DNA from: Halomonas aestuarii
GTDB taxonomy: Bacteria > Pseudomonadota > Gammaproteobacteria > Pseudomonadales > Halomonadaceae
Reading direction: 5' to 3'
Assembly: GCF_001886615.1 (NCBI RefSeq)
Contig: NZ_CP018139.1
Span: 930,001 to 994,000, forward strand
Length of the DNA stretch: 64,000 nt
Below the pieces are notes generated by a model. It was not told the DNA's origin, made no database searches, and worked only from the letters and a program-made list of their open reading frames with translations. Shown here piece after piece: positions 55,041-64,000 of this stretch. Every line of letters starts with the position of its first letter. Position 1 is the stretch's first letter. Both the position numbers and the translations under genes were made by a program.

Positions 55041-55820
55041 TCAGCGCCGGGCCGCGTCCAGCCAGCCCAAGCCTTCCCGGGTGCCCGCCAGGGGCTTGTA
55101 CTCGCAGCCGACCCAGCCCGCGTAGCCCAGGCGGTCCAGGTGGGCGAACAGGAAGGGGTAGTGGATCTCGCCGGTGCCCGGCTCGTGACGCCCCGGGGTG
55201 TCGGCGATCTGGACGTGGGCGATGCGATCGAGGTGCCTCTCGATGGTCGGCGCCAGGTCCCCTTCCATGATCTGCATGTGGTAGATGTCGTACTGCAGCT
55301 TCAGGTTGTCGCTTCCCACCTCGTCGAAGATCGCCAGCGCCTGCTCGGTGCGGTTGAGGAAGAAGCCCGGGATGTCGCGGGTGTTGATCGGCTCGGCGAC
55401 CAGCAGGATGCCCTCGGCCTCGAGCCTCTCGGCGGCGAAGCGCAGGTTCTCGACCAGGGTCAGGCGCGCCTCGTCGTCGCTGACGCCCTGGGGCTGGATG
55501 CCGGCCAGGCAGTTCACCTGAGTATTGCCCAGCACCCTGGCGTAGGCGATCGCCGTGTCGACCCCGGCACGGAACTCCTCGACGCGGTCCGGGTGGCAGG
55601 CGATGCCCCGCTCGCCCGCGCCCCAGTCGCCCGCCGGCAGGTTGAACAGCACCTGGGTCAGCCCAAAGGCGTCGAGACGCCGCTTGATCTCGGTGGCCTC
55701 GACCTCGTAGGGGAAGAGGTATTCCACCCCCGTGAAGCCCGCCTCGGCGGCAGCCTGGAAGCGGTCGAGGAAGTCCTCCTCGGTGAACAGCATGCTGAGG
55801 TTGGCGGCAAACCTGGGCAT
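55041..55820 (-). CDS. hyi: Hydroxypyruvate isomerase
   Basis: Interconverts hydroxypyruvate and tartronate semialdehyde. The 259-residue TIM-barrel enzyme starts MPRFAANLSMLFTEEDFLDRF and carries GFTGVEYLFPYE, the metal-ligand motifs LLVAEPINTRDIPGFFLN (catalytic Glu) and QYDIYHMQIMEGDL, then HVQIADTPGRHEPGTGEI and GCEYKPL with a second catalytic Glu. It is 50 bases after gcl and 32 before glxR. Confidence 0.92.
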   Translation of the reverse strand: MPRFAANLSMLFTEEDFLDRFQAAAEAGFTGVEYLFPYEVEATEIKRRLDAFGLTQVLFNLPAGDWGAGERGIACHPDRVEEFRAGVDTAIAYARVLGNTQVNCLAGIQPQGVSDDEARLTLVENLRFAAERLEAEGILLVAEPINTRDIPGFFLNRTEQALAIFDEVGSDNLKLQYDIYHMQIMEGDLAPTIERHLDRIAHVQIADTPGRHEPGTGEIHYPFLFAHLDRLGYAGWVGCEYKPLAGTREGLGWLDAARR

Positions 55821-55870
55821 CTCGAACTCCTTGCGTCTTGTCGTCTGGATAGTGACTCGAGGGGCGGCCG

Positions 55871-57646
55871 TCAGACGGCGGTGGCGATCGCACTGGGGGC
55901 ATCGGCGACGCTGCCGGCCAGTTCCTCGAACTCGTTGATGGCGTCGATCTCGGTACCCATGGCGATGTTGGTCACCCGCTCGAGGATCACCTCGACCACC
56001 ACCGGCACCCGGTGCTCGGCCATCAGCTCGCGGGCCTGGGCCAGGGCCGGGCCGATCTGCTCGGGCCGCGTCACGCGCAGCGCCTTGCAGCCCAGCCCCT
56101 CGGCCACGGCGAGGTGGTCGACGCCGTACTCGCCCAGCTCGGCGGCGTTGACGTTCTCGAAGGAGAGCTGCACGCAGTAGTCCATGTCGAAGCCGCGCTG
56201 GGCCTGGCGGATCAGCCCCAGGTAGGCATTGTTCACCAGGACGTGGATGAAGGGCAGCTTGAACTGGGCGCCGACGGCCAGCTCCTCGACCATGAACTGG
56301 AAGTCATAGTCGCCGGACAGCGCCACGATCTCGGCCTCCGGGTCGGCCCGCCGCACGCCCAGCGCCGCCGGAATGGTCCAGCCCAGGGGGCCGGCCTGGC
56401 CGCAGTTGATCCAGTGGCGCGGCTTGTGGACGTGCAGGAACTGGGCGCCGGCGATCTGCGACAGGCCGATGGTGCTGACGTAGCGCGTGTTCGGGCCGAA
56501 GGCCTTGTTCATCTCCTCGTACACGCGCTGCGGCTTCACCGGCACGTCGTCGAAGTGGGTCTTGCGCAGCAGGGTCCGCTTGCGCTCGCGGCACGCTTCC
56601 GCCCAGGCCGTGCGTTCCCTCAGGCGGCCGTCGGCCTGCATCTCCCGGGCCACCTCGAGGAAGAGGTCGAGCGCCGCCCCGGCGTCGGAGACGATGCCGT
56701 AGTCGGGCCCGAACACCCGGCCGATCTGGGTCGGCTCGATGTCGACGTGGACGAAGGTGCGCCCGCGGGTATAGGTCTCCACCGAGCCGGTATGCCGGTT
56801 GGCCCAGCGGTTGCCGATGCCCATCACGAAGTCCGCGGCGAGCAGGGTCGCGTTGCCGTAGCGGTGGGAGGTCTGCAGGCCGACCATGCCGGCCATCAGG
56901 GGGTGGTCGTCGGGAATGGTGCCCCAGCCCATCAGGGTCGGGATCACCGGCACCCCGGTGAGCTCGGCGAACTCGACCAGCCGGTCCGAGGCATCGGCGT
57001 TGATGATGCCGCCGCCGGCCACGATCAGCGGCCGCTCGGCCGCCTGGAGCATGGTGATGGCCTTCTCGGCCTGGGCCCGGGTGGCGGCGGGCTTGTAGGC
57101 CGGCAGCGGCTCATAGGTGTCCGGGTCGAACTCGATCTCGCTCATCTGCACGTCGATGGGCAGGTCGATCAGCACCGGTCCGGGCCGTCCGCTGCGCATC
57201 AGCTGGAAGGCGTGCTGGAAGGCGCGGGGCACCTGGGCCGGCTCGAGCACCGTGACCGCCCACTTGGTGACCGGACCGGCGATCGCCTGGATGTCCACCG
57301 CCTGGAAGTCCTCCTTGTGCAGCCGGGCGCGGGGCGCCTGGCCGGTGATGCAGAGGATCGGGACGGAATCGCCGGAGGCGGAATAGAGCCCGGTGATCAT
57401 GTCGGTGCCGGCGGGGCCCGAGGTGCCGATGCACACCCCGATGTTGCCGGCCCGCGTGCGGGTGTAGCCCTCGGCCATGTGCGAGGCCCCCTCGACGTGA
57501 CGGGCCAGGACATGGTCGATGCCGCCGAGCTGGCGCATCGCGGCATAGAAGGGGTTGATGGCGGCACCGGGCACCCCGAAGGCGACCTCGATGCCCTCCT
57601 TGCGGAGCACGTGAACGGCGGCTTCAGCGGCAGTCATGCGGGACAT
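55871..57646 (-). CDS. gcl: Glyoxylate carboligase (tartronate-semialdehyde synthase)
   Basis: Joins two glyoxylate molecules to tartronate semialdehyde and CO2, using ThDP, Mg and FAD. The 591-residue protein has Val51 ([14 protein letters not shown]) where other ThDP enzymes have the conserved Glu, a known peculiarity of this enzyme that fixes its identity. The ThDP/Mg motif is [34 protein letters not shown] and an FAD-type middle domain is present. A GGAGTAAGTGCC-type ribosome site lies before ATG 57646. Its promoter region holds a perfect TCTGTATACAGA palindrome (57689-57700). First gene of gcl-hyi-glxR; receives glyoxylate from the allantoin branch next door. Confidence 0.95.
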   Translation of the reverse strand: MSRMTAAEAAVHVLRKEGIEVAFGVPGAAINPFYAAMRQLGGIDHVLARHVEGASHMAEGYTRTRAGNIGVCIGTSGPAGTDMITGLYSASGDSVPILCITGQAPRARLHKEDFQAVDIQAIAGPVTKWAVTVLEPAQVPRAFQHAFQLMRSGRPGPVLIDLPIDVQMSEIEFDPDTYEPLPAYKPAATRAQAEKAITMLQAAERPLIVAGGGIINADASDRLVEFAELTGVPVIPTLMGWGTIPDDHPLMAGMVGLQTSHRYGNATLLAADFVMGIGNRWANRHTGSVETYTRGRTFVHVDIEPTQIGRVFGPDYGIVSDAGAALDLFLEVAREMQADGRLRERTAWAEACRERKRTLLRKTHFDDVPVKPQRVYEEMNKAFGPNTRYVSTIGLSQIAGAQFLHVHKPRHWINCGQAGPLGWTIPAALGVRRADPEAEIVALSGDYDFQFMVEELAVGAQFKLPFIHVLVNNAYLGLIRQAQRGFDMDYCVQLSFENVNAAELGEYGVDHLAVAEGLGCKALRVTRPEQIGPALAQARELMAEHRVPVVVEVILERVTNIAMGTEIDAINEFEELAGSVADAPSAIATAV

Positions 57647-57688
57647 GGCACTTACTCCTGTGAGGTCTTGTTGTTTTTGGAAAACATT

Positions 57689-57700
57689 TCTGTATACAGA
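57689..57700. promoter_or_regulatory. GntR-type palindrome at the gcl promoter
   Basis: TCTGTATACAGA is a perfect 12-base palindrome 43 bases before the gcl start codon. It is the most symmetrical of the five related sites. Confidence 0.7.
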
Positions 57701-57737
57701 GATTAGGCACCCCGCCGCGGGCCGTCAATATTTTATG

Positions 57738-57749
57738 GAAAATATTTTC
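57738..57749. promoter_or_regulatory. A/T-rich palindrome upstream of gcl
   Basis: GAAAATATTTTC is a perfect 12-base palindrome. The related stretch TGGAAAACATTT lies at 57678-57689, next to the GntR-type site. Both are in an A/T-rich segment (57671-57768) unusual for this window. They could be a second regulator's operators or promoter elements. Confidence 0.45.
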
Positions 57750-57768
57750 AAATAATTTACAAATAAGA

Positions 57769-57798
57769 ATACCCAAGCCTATTCAAGGGCTTGGGTAT
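57769..57798 (-). terminator. Terminator between allA and gcl
   Basis: Stem ATACCCAAGCC (57769-57779) pairs exactly with GGCTTGGGTAT (57788-57798). On the minus strand it is followed by a T-rich stretch (TCTTATTTG), so it ends the allE-allA transcript before the gcl promoter. Confidence 0.8.
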
Positions 57799-57836
57799 CA
57801 TTAAAAGAGGAAGACCATCTCCGCCGAGGGGATGGC

Positions 57837-58322
57837 TCAGAGGGTCACGCGAACTGCCAGCGGATGCTCGTCGCAGTTCTCCCCTTCTCCCCCGCGGTCG
57901 ACCACCAGGAACTCCCCTTCCCGCTCGAGCACCGACTGGATGGCGTGCCAGGTGCCGGCACGGTAGTTGACCCCCTGGCGACCGTCGGTGACGAAGGCGC
58001 GCACCTCGTCGGGGTCGATCCGCTCCCCCGGCGGCGCCACCACGATCACGAAGCGCTCCTCGTGCAGTGGCATGAAGGCCTGGCTGCCCAGCGGGTGGCG
58101 CTCCAGGAAATCGAGAGCCAGCGGGATCTCCACCGGCTGGCTGACGAAGATGCTGATCAGCGCCCTCGCCCCCTCTCCCAGCGTCTCGACCCTCGCCAGG
58201 TCGTGATAGCGCCGGGTACGACCGGCGTTGATGGGAAACCCGTCGGCCGTGCGCGTATCGATGACCTCGCCGAAGGGGGCGAAGGCCTCGGACGTCAGCG
58301 GTTCGGCTTTCAGTTCCAGCAT
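57837..58322 (-). CDS. allA: Ureidoglycolate lyase
   Basis: Splits ureidoglycolate into glyoxylate and urea, the last step of allantoin breakdown. The 161-residue cupin starts MLELKAEPLTSEAFAPFGEVID and contains HEERFVIVVAPPGERIDPDEVRAF and GVNYRAGTWHAIQSVLEREGEFLVVDRGG, the AllA family core. It lies 10 bases after allE. The glyoxylate it makes is the substrate of Gcl encoded immediately downstream. Confidence 0.93.
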   Translation of the reverse strand: MLELKAEPLTSEAFAPFGEVIDTRTADGFPINAGRTRRYHDLARVETLGEGARALISIFVSQPVEIPLALDFLERHPLGSQAFMPLHEERFVIVVAPPGERIDPDEVRAFVTDGRQGVNYRAGTWHAIQSVLEREGEFLVVDRGGEGENCDEHPLAVRVTL

Positions 58323-58332
58323 GTCGACCTCC

Positions 58333-59166
<834 letters not shown>

Positions 59167-59255
59167 GGTGTGTCCTGAAGCGTCAGATCCAAAGGTTTTG
59201 CGCCGCGGCGCCCCTCGGTCGGCCGGGTATCGAGCCCGTTCGAGTGCCCACGGTT

Positions 59256-60194
59256 TCAGCGGCCAGGCGCCGGATGGTGCTCCGCCCAGTGGCGGGCGAT
59301 ATCCACGCGGCGCGCCACCCAGACCCGGTCGTGGGCCTCGATGTGGTCGAGGAAGCGCTGCAGGGCGCGGAAACGCCCGGGGCGGCCCAGCAGGCGGCAG
59401 TGCATGCCCACCGAGAGCATCTTCGGCGACTCCTCCCCCTCCGCATAGAGCACGTCGAAGGCGTCACGCAGGTAGGTGAAGAAGTGCTCGGCGGTGTTGA
59501 ACCCCTGTGGGGCGGCGAAGCGCATGTCGTTGCTGTCCAGGGTATAGGGGACGATCAGGTGGTCGTGCTCCACGCCCTGGCTGTCCGCCTCGCGGGTCCA
59601 GAACGGCAGGTCGTCGCCGTAGTAGTCGCTGTCGTAGAGGAAGCCGCCCTCGTCGAGCACCAGCCGGCGGGTGTTGGGGCTGTCGCGACCGGTATACCAG
59701 CCCAGCGGCTTCTCGCCATAGAGGCGCTGGAAGATCGCCATCGCCTTCTTCAGGTGCTCACGCTCGACGTCTTCCGGCACCTCCTGGTAGTGGATCCAGC
59801 GGTAGCCATGGCAGGCGACCTCGTGGCCCAGTTCCTTGAAGGCGTGGGCCACCTCGGGATGGCGCTCCAGGGCCATGGCCACGCCGAACACCGTGAGCGG
59901 CAGGCCGCGGCGCTCGAACTCGCGCAGGATGCGCCACACCCCGGCCCGGGAGCCGTACTCGTAGATCGACTCCATGCTCAGGTGGCGATCGGGAAAGGCG
60001 GGGGCCCCGATGATCTCGGAGAGGAACTGTTCGGAGCCGGCGTCGCCGTGCAGCACGCAGTTCTCGCCGCCTTCCTCGTAGTTGAGCACGAACTGCACGG
60101 CGATTCTCGCCCCGCCCGGCCAGTGGGCGTGGGGCGGGGTGCGGCCGTAGCCGATCAGGTCACGGGGATAGTCGGATGAGGCGAGGTGCGTCAT
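59256..60194 (-). CDS. puuE: PuuE-type allantoinase (polysaccharide-deacetylase-like)
   Basis: Hydrolyses (S)-allantoin to allantoate without the binuclear metal centre of the amidohydrolase-type enzymes. The 312-residue protein has the PuuE landmarks YPRDLIGYGRTPPHAHWPGGARIAVQFVLNYEEGGENCVLHGD, YEYGSRAGVWRILREF, GHEVACHGYRWIHYQ and GWYTGRDSPNTR. ATG 60194 follows CAGGACG; an in-frame start at 60266 is rejected. A TGTATACA site (60258-60265) lies 64 bases upstream. It heads the puuE-allE-allA direction of transcription. An allantoate-splitting enzyme (AllC or allantoicase) is not in the window. Confidence 0.92.
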   Translation of the reverse strand: MTHLASSDYPRDLIGYGRTPPHAHWPGGARIAVQFVLNYEEGGENCVLHGDAGSEQFLSEIIGAPAFPDRHLSMESIYEYGSRAGVWRILREFERRGLPLTVFGVAMALERHPEVAHAFKELGHEVACHGYRWIHYQEVPEDVEREHLKKAMAIFQRLYGEKPLGWYTGRDSPNTRRLVLDEGGFLYDSDYYGDDLPFWTREADSQGVEHDHLIVPYTLDSNDMRFAAPQGFNTAEHFFTYLRDAFDVLYAEGEESPKMLSVGMHCRLLGRPGRFRALQRFLDHIEAHDRVWVARRVDIARHWAEHHPAPGR

Positions 60195-60257
60195 GGCGGA
60201 GCGTCCTGGTTGTTCTGGTGCCGCCTGCGGCGAGAAGGCGCCGCCAGCTGGCTTTCG

Positions 60258-60265
60258 TGTATACA
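60258..60265. promoter_or_regulatory. GntR-type palindrome upstream of puuE
   Basis: TGTATACA, in the context TTCGTGTATACAATAT, sits in the divergent puuE/hpxA-like intergenic region, 64 bases before puuE. Confidence 0.6.
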
Positions 60266-60414
60266 ATATAAAGATAGAGTGTACTCAGCACATCCGCAAC
60301 CCCTCGCGGCGCCCCGAGGAATCAAGGGTCAAGGTCCTGACGCGCGACTCGCCGATCTCGCCGCATCGACTGTCTCGTGCATCGAGACTTGCGGCCTGAG
60401 AAATCGAGCGCTAT

Positions 60415-60426
60415 TTTGTGTACAAA
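60415..60426. promoter_or_regulatory. GntR-type palindrome upstream of the racemase gene
   Basis: TTTGTGTACAAA is a near-palindrome (one step from TTTGTATACAAA), 45 bases before the racemase start codon in the same divergent intergenic region. Confidence 0.55.
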
Positions 60427-60470
60427 GTTATTTATCTTTGTTCACGAAATCAACCGGGAGGGCCCACGAC

Positions 60471-61217
60471 ATGCACATCCGCGTCATCAACCCCAACACG
60501 ACCGCCGGCATGACGGCGACGATCGGCGAGGCCGCCAGCCGCATCGCGGCCCCCGGCACCCGCATCACGGCGCGCCAGCCCGACCATGGCCCGGTCTCCA
60601 TCGAGAGCCACTTCGACGAGGCCGTGAGTGCGGTCGGCGTGCTCGAGGAAGTGCTGGCCGGGGAGCGCGAGGGCGCCGATGCCTACGTGATCGCCTGCTT
60701 CGGCGACCCCGGCCTGCTGGCGGCCCGCGAGCTGACCCGGGCGCCGGTGATCGGTATCGCCGAGGCTGCCTTCCACATGGCGACCCTGATCAGTACCCGC
60801 TTCTCGGTGGTCACCACCCTGGGCCGAACCGGCATCATCGCCGAGCACCTGCTCGACCAGTACGGCTTCACCCACCACTGCCGGCGGGTGCGCGCCGCGG
60901 AGATCCCGGTGCTCGACCTGGAGGAGAACGGCGATGCCGCCCTGGTGAGGATCATCGACGAGTGCCGGCGGGCCCGCGACGAGGACAGCATCGGCGCCAT
61001 CGTGCTGGGCTGCGGCGGCATGGCCGACCTCACCGACACCATCAGCCGCGAGGTAGGCCTGCCGGTGGTCGAGGGGGTGACCGCCGCCGTCAAGCTGGCC
61101 GAGGCCCTGGTCGGCCTGGGGCTTTGCACCAGCAAGCATGGCGACCTGGCCTTCCCCCGGCCCAAACCCTTCACGGGGCGCTTCGAAGGCTTCTCCCAGC
61201 TGACGCCGGAGCGCTGA
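60471..61217 (+). CDS. Asp/Glu/hydantoin racemase family protein, probable allantoin racemase
   Basis: A 248-residue racemase likely to convert R- and S-allantoin, so that PuuE receives its stereoisomer. It opens MHIRVINPNTTAGMT, a hydantoin-racemase start. The two-base catalytic cysteines are in VIACFGDPG (near residue 76-82) and VLGCGGMADL (near 180). GGGAGGG lies 12 bases before the ATG. It is divergent from puuE and followed by the NCS1 permease, the setting of HpxA. Hydantoin racemase of a different pathway is the alternative, made less likely by the allantoin genes on both sides. Confidence 0.85.
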   Translation: MHIRVINPNTTAGMTATIGEAASRIAAPGTRITARQPDHGPVSIESHFDEAVSAVGVLEEVLAGEREGADAYVIACFGDPGLLAARELTRAPVIGIAEAAFHMATLISTRFSVVTTLGRTGIIAEHLLDQYGFTHHCRRVRAAEIPVLDLEENGDAALVRIIDECRRARDEDSIGAIVLGCGGMADLTDTISREVGLPVVEGVTAAVKLAEALVGLGLCTSKHGDLAFPRPKPFTGRFEGFSQLTPER

Positions 61218-61360
61218 CCGGCACGCTTCGTGCATCGATAACCGTAACGAACAACCACAACGCATCGCGCCACAGGCGCACGCCACGCCGCAAGCCTTCC
61301 ACGGCAGCGTCCTGCCGGAAGACAACCACAAGCACAGAAACGACTTGCGAGGACATCACC

Positions 61361-62740
61361 ATGAGTCATCCCACTCCCGACAGCACGACCGCGGGGATCG
61401 CCGCCTCCCCCTCACCCGTCGCCGACCACGGCACCAAGGCCCCCGGCGAGGAGTCGCTGGCCCCGCAGCGAACCCGGATCATGGGGCGCGGCTCCTACTT
61501 CCTGGCCTGGTTCGGCGGCTGTGTCTCCATCGGCACCTTCACCATGGGCTCGAGCGTCGTCGGCACGCTGAACCTGGTCCAGGCCACCCTGGCCATCGCC
61601 ATCGGCTGCTTCATCATCGGCATCGCCCTGGCCCTCAACGGCGCCGCCGGCTACAAGTACGGCATTCCCTTCATGGTCCAGGCCCGCAGCGCCTTCGGCT
61701 TCACCGGCACCCGGCTGCCGGGGCTGGTGCGCGCCGTGCCGGCGGTGGTGTGGTACGGCTTCCAGAGCTGGATCGGCGCCGGCGCCCTGAACATGGTCTC
61801 GGCCACGCTGTTCGGGTTCGACAACCTGGTCTTCTTCTTCATCGCCTTCCAGTTCCTGCAGATCGGCCTGTCGGTGATGGGCTTCCAGGGCATCAAGTGG
61901 CTGGAGAACATCGGCAGCGCCTTCATCCTCGCCTCGCTGGTCTACATGTTCTACAGCACCGTGGTGCGCTACGGCGACGTGCTGTCGGCCAACCTGCTGA
62001 CCATGGAAGGCTCCTGGGGCATGCCCTTCTGGGGCGCCACCATGCTGTTCCTCGGCATCTACAGCACCATGATGCTCAACGTCGGCGACTACGCCCGCGA
62101 GCACAAGCAGGGCACGCCGACGAGCCTGCTGACCACCATCTATGCCATGTCGATCCTGCCCTGCACCCTGTTCATGGGCCTGATCGGCTTCATGGTCTCC
62201 GAGGCCACCGGCGTCGCCGACCCGATCCAGGTCTTCGCCAACGCCGTCGACAACACCCCGCTGCTGATGACCACCCTGCTGTTCATCGCCTTCGCCCAGG
62301 TCACCACCAACGTGCTCAACAACGTGGTGCCGCCGACCTACGTGCTGATGGACGTCTTCAAGATGAAGTTCCGCACCGCCACGGTGCTGGTCGGCCTGCT
62401 CGCCTTCGCGACCTTCCCCTGGAAGCTGGTGCAGCCGGGTTCCGCCGACGGCTTGCAACTGTTCGTGCAGACCTACTCCGCCTTCCTCGGCCCGATCTTC
62501 GCCATCCTGGTGGTCGACTACTACCTGATCCGTCGTCGCACCCTGGACCTCGGCCAGCTGTATGACGCCCAGGGCCCCTACCGCGGCGTCAACCCGGCCG
62601 CCCTGGTCGCCACCGCGGTGGGCATCGCCTCCGCCCTGACCTTCTCCTCCGTCTCCTGGTACGCCAGCCTCATCCCGGCCGGCCTCACCTACTACCTGCT
62701 GATGAAGACCTGGGCGCCCTGCCAGCGCTTCTGCCACTGA
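61361..62740 (+). CDS. NCS1-family purine/allantoin permease
   Basis: A 459-residue inner-membrane transporter with twelve membrane helices. NCS1 landmarks: YFLAWFGGCVSIGTFTMG (helix 1), PFMVQARSAFGFTG, VRAVPAVVWYGFQSWIGAGALNM (helix 3) and NVLNNVVPPTYVLMDVF (helix 8). Substrates of this family are cytosine, hydantoins, allantoin and purines; the context favours allantoin or a purine. GCGAGGACATCACC precedes ATG 61361, 143 bases after the racemase. A long perfect hairpin closes the unit. Confidence 0.9.
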   Translation: MSHPTPDSTTAGIAASPSPVADHGTKAPGEESLAPQRTRIMGRGSYFLAWFGGCVSIGTFTMGSSVVGTLNLVQATLAIAIGCFIIGIALALNGAAGYKYGIPFMVQARSAFGFTGTRLPGLVRAVPAVVWYGFQSWIGAGALNMVSATLFGFDNLVFFFIAFQFLQIGLSVMGFQGIKWLENIGSAFILASLVYMFYSTVVRYGDVLSANLLTMEGSWGMPFWGATMLFLGIYSTMMLNVGDYAREHKQGTPTSLLTTIYAMSILPCTLFMGLIGFMVSEATGVADPIQVFANAVDNTPLLMTTLLFIAFAQVTTNVLNNVVPPTYVLMDVFKMKFRTATVLVGLLAFATFPWKLVQPGSADGLQLFVQTYSAFLGPIFAILVVDYYLIRRRTLDLGQLYDAQGPYRGVNPAALVATAVGIASALTFSSVSWYASLIPAGLTYYLLMKTWAPCQRFCH

Positions 62741-62756
62741 GGCGCCTTCGGCAGCC

Positions 62757-62798
62757 CCTGAAAAGACGCGCCCCGTGCCGATGGCACGGGGCGCGTCT
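62757..62798. terminator. Bidirectional terminator between NCS1 permease and GntR gene
   Basis: A perfect 16-bp stem (62764-62779 with 62783-62798, AGACGCGCCCCGTGCC and its complement, 3-base loop) is preceded by AAAA, giving TTTT on the minus strand for the GntR gene. On the plus strand the stem alone probably stops the permease transcript. Confidence 0.8.
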
Positions 62799-62825
62799 AG
62801 TTGGGGCAAGGGGGGTGGATCAGTG

Positions 62826-63557
62826 CTAGCCGGAGAAGATCTCGAACAGGTTCGGGGCCTCGTCCTCTTCCTCATGGATCGAAAGCGAGGCCTCGATGGC
62901 CTTGAGGTGGCGGCTCATGAAGGCCTGGGCTCGCTCGCCATTGCCGGCCTCGAGAAAGCCCACCAGGTCGTCGTGATCGTGGGATTCGCAGCCCAGGTGG
63001 CCGGCGTTGCCGTAGACGGCGAGGATCAGCGAGGAGCGCGAGCAGAGCCGCTCGACGAACTCGGCCAGGGTGGCGTTGCCGGAGATCTGCGCCAGCCGCC
63101 CGTGAAAGGCGGCGGAGAGCTTGATCGCCGTGCTCTGCTCCCCGGCCTTCAGGGCCTGGCGCTCGCGCCGGGCCATGTCGCGCAGTGCCTCCGCCTCCTC
63201 GGCCGTGATGCGCCGGGCCACCTCGGGCATCAGGCCGCACTCGATCATCTGGCGGGCGTCGAAGACGTCCTTGGCCTCGTCGGCGGTGGGTCGCGTCACG
63301 CTGGCGCCGCGGCGGGGCGTCAGGGTCACCAGCTGCTCCAGGGCCAGGCGCTGCAGGATCTTGCGGATCCCGGTGCGGCTGATGCCGAACACCTCGGCCA
63401 GGGCGTCCTCGCGCAGCCGGGCACCGGGCTTCAGGCGATGCTCGATGATGGCATCGCTGATGGAATGGTAGATCGCCTCGTGACGCTCGGCGCCGTCCCC
63501 GTTCTTGCCGGGTCGGCTCGCGCCGCCACGTTCGGCGACCGTCTGGCGCTGGTTCAT
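62826..63557 (-). CDS. GntR-family (FCD) regulator of the purine-degradation genes
   Basis: A 243-residue regulator. The winged helix (about 25-85) includes PGARLREDALAEVFGISRTGIRKILQRLALEQLV; the FCD domain shows DARQMIECGLMPEVARR, AAFHGRLAQISGN and a metal/ligand His pattern (AFMSRHLKAIE). GGAGGGACG precedes ATG 63557. A TGTATACA site lies 43 bases upstream, consistent with autoregulation. It sits between the NCS1 permease and puuD and is the better candidate of the two GntR proteins to read all five palindromes, by analogy with HpxS-type regulators. Confidence 0.9.
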   Translation of the reverse strand: MNQRQTVAERGGASRPGKNGDGAERHEAIYHSISDAIIEHRLKPGARLREDALAEVFGISRTGIRKILQRLALEQLVTLTPRRGASVTRPTADEAKDVFDARQMIECGLMPEVARRITAEEAEALRDMARRERQALKAGEQSTAIKLSAAFHGRLAQISGNATLAEFVERLCSRSSLILAVYGNAGHLGCESHDHDDLVGFLEAGNGERAQAFMSRHLKAIEASLSIHEEEDEAPNLFEIFSG

Positions 63558-63599
63558 CGCGTCCCTCCTGCCGTGATCGTCACCGGACTGCGCCATCAT

Positions 63600-63607
63600 T
63601 GTATACA
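63600..63607. promoter_or_regulatory. GntR-type palindrome at the second GntR gene
   Basis: TGTATACA, in the context CATTGTATACACAT, lies between puuD and the GntR gene, 43 bases before the latter's start codon. Confidence 0.65.
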
Positions 63608-63636
63608 CATCGGCGGCCTCCCGGCGACCGCTCAGT

Positions 63637-64000
63637 TCACTCCTCCCAGGCGGCGATGACCGCTCGCTCCTCGTCGGTCATGCCGGTCATGTTGCCCAGC
63701 GGCATGTAGCCGCTCGCCACCACGGCCTTGATCCTCGCCTGATGGGCCCGCAGCTGTTCGACGGAGTCATAGGCCATGCCGGCCGGCGGCGCGGTGAAGC
63801 CCGGCTGGGTCGGCTCGCGGGAATGGCAGGCCACGCAGCGCGACGCGACGATCGCCTGCACCTCCTCCAGCTCGGGGGCCAGCGAGGCCGTGGCCTGGCC
63901 ACTGCTCGCGGGAGCCGCCATCCAGAACGCCACCAGGATCAGGACCGCCCCGGCGGCCGGATAGGCCGGACGCCGGTGGCCGGCATGCATCAGCACGAAG
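63637..64000 (-). CDS. puuD: Urate hydroxylase PuuD, C-terminal cytochrome c part (partial)
   Basis: The gene enters from the right edge of the window; only about 121 codons are seen. A membrane helix (AGAVLILVAFWMAA) leads to a c-type haem motif RCVACHSREPTQPGF and the distal stretch YMPLGNMTGMTDEERAVIAAW with the probable Met ligand. This tail matches membrane-bound urate hydroxylase PuuD, which oxidises urate to 5-hydroxyisourate and passes electrons to cytochrome c. A stand-alone cytochrome c is the alternative, since the DUF989 membrane half lies outside the window. The setting, two genes from the allantoin permease, favours PuuD. Confidence 0.8.
   Translation of the reverse strand, partial: FVLMHAGHRRPAYPAAGAVLILVAFWMAAPASSGQATASLAPELEEVQAIVASRCVACHSREPTQPGFTAPPAGMAYDSVEQLRAHQARIKAVVASGYMPLGNMTGMTDEERAVIAAWEE

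Noticed and set aside
60377..62740. An apparent 787-residue frame including the NCS1 permease
   Set aside because: Its first 320 codons are an out-of-frame reading of the racemase gene; the permease starts at 61361.

Overview
The window is about 68 % G+C, gene-dense and bacterial. It reads as a chromosomal segment of a Halomonas-type gammaproteobacterium (Halomonadaceae). The best single pointer is the alpha-glucosidase at 16324-17940: from the best-supported start, its catalytic residues fall at D202, E271 and D333, as I recall for the characterised Halomonas sp. H11 enzyme. A universal-stress protein beside a TRAP transporter (as in TeaABCD), ExaC-type aldehyde dehydrogenase, BaeSR and YghU also fit. 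I saw no rRNA, tRNA, CRISPR array, insertion sequence or prophage.

Layout. 1-2.1 kb: the tail of a probable 2-hydroxyacid dehydrogenase, then pncA-pncB (NAD salvage). 2.2-5.3 kb: yghU, an SDR gene and a NemR-like TetR gene with two matching operators, beside a DJ-1/PfpI gene broken by two in-frame stops. 5.4-10.2 kb: a DUF3108 protein, LysO exporter, BaeSR and a Spy-like chaperone; the baeSR and spy promoters carry the same ladder of 11-bp-spaced repeats. 10.4-20.3 kb: an alpha-glucoside/trehalose locus (LamB-type porin, aldo/keto reductase, ABC transporter, alpha-glucosidase, and a LacI regulator frameshifted in a C tract). 20.4-24.5 kb: nitrilase, orphan Hen1-type RNA methyltransferase, exaC and a LuxR-type response regulator. 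24.5-32.4 kb: a NosP (FIST) nitric-oxide sensor and its NahK-type hybrid kinase, separated by a four-gene drug-efflux ABC operon, with a remnant of the nosP 3' end still attached to the kinase start. 32.6-37.5 kb: a small helical protein, a hybrid kinase with a cysteine-less molybdopterin-oxidoreductase-fold partner, a DUF2189 membrane protein and a universal stress protein. 37.5-46 kb: a TAXI TRAP transporter, a C-N hydrolase plus macrodomain pair, and a DctPQM TRAP transporter. 46-50.2 kb: an EamA transporter, a DUF192 protein and modABC.

50.2-64 kb is a purine-breakdown island: GntR regulator, pyruvate kinase, glycerate 2-kinase, tartronate semialdehyde reductase, hydroxypyruvate isomerase, glyoxylate carboligase, AllA, AllE, PuuE allantoinase, allantoin racemase, NCS1 permease, a second GntR regulator and the end of urate hydroxylase PuuD. 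Together they carry urate/allantoin to glyoxylate, then to glycerate, 2-phosphoglycerate and pyruvate. Five copies of a TTGTATACAA-like palindrome sit at the promoters of this island and of both GntR genes, so it looks like one regulon. No allantoate-hydrolysing gene is in the window.

Most promising for novelty: the shared 11-bp repeat array of baeSR and spy; the split NosP/NahK module with its duplicated overlap; the cysteine-less molybdoenzyme-fold sensor partner; the orphan Hen1; and the GntR palindrome regulon. All function assignments rest on reading the sequence and remembered family features; no database search was run.
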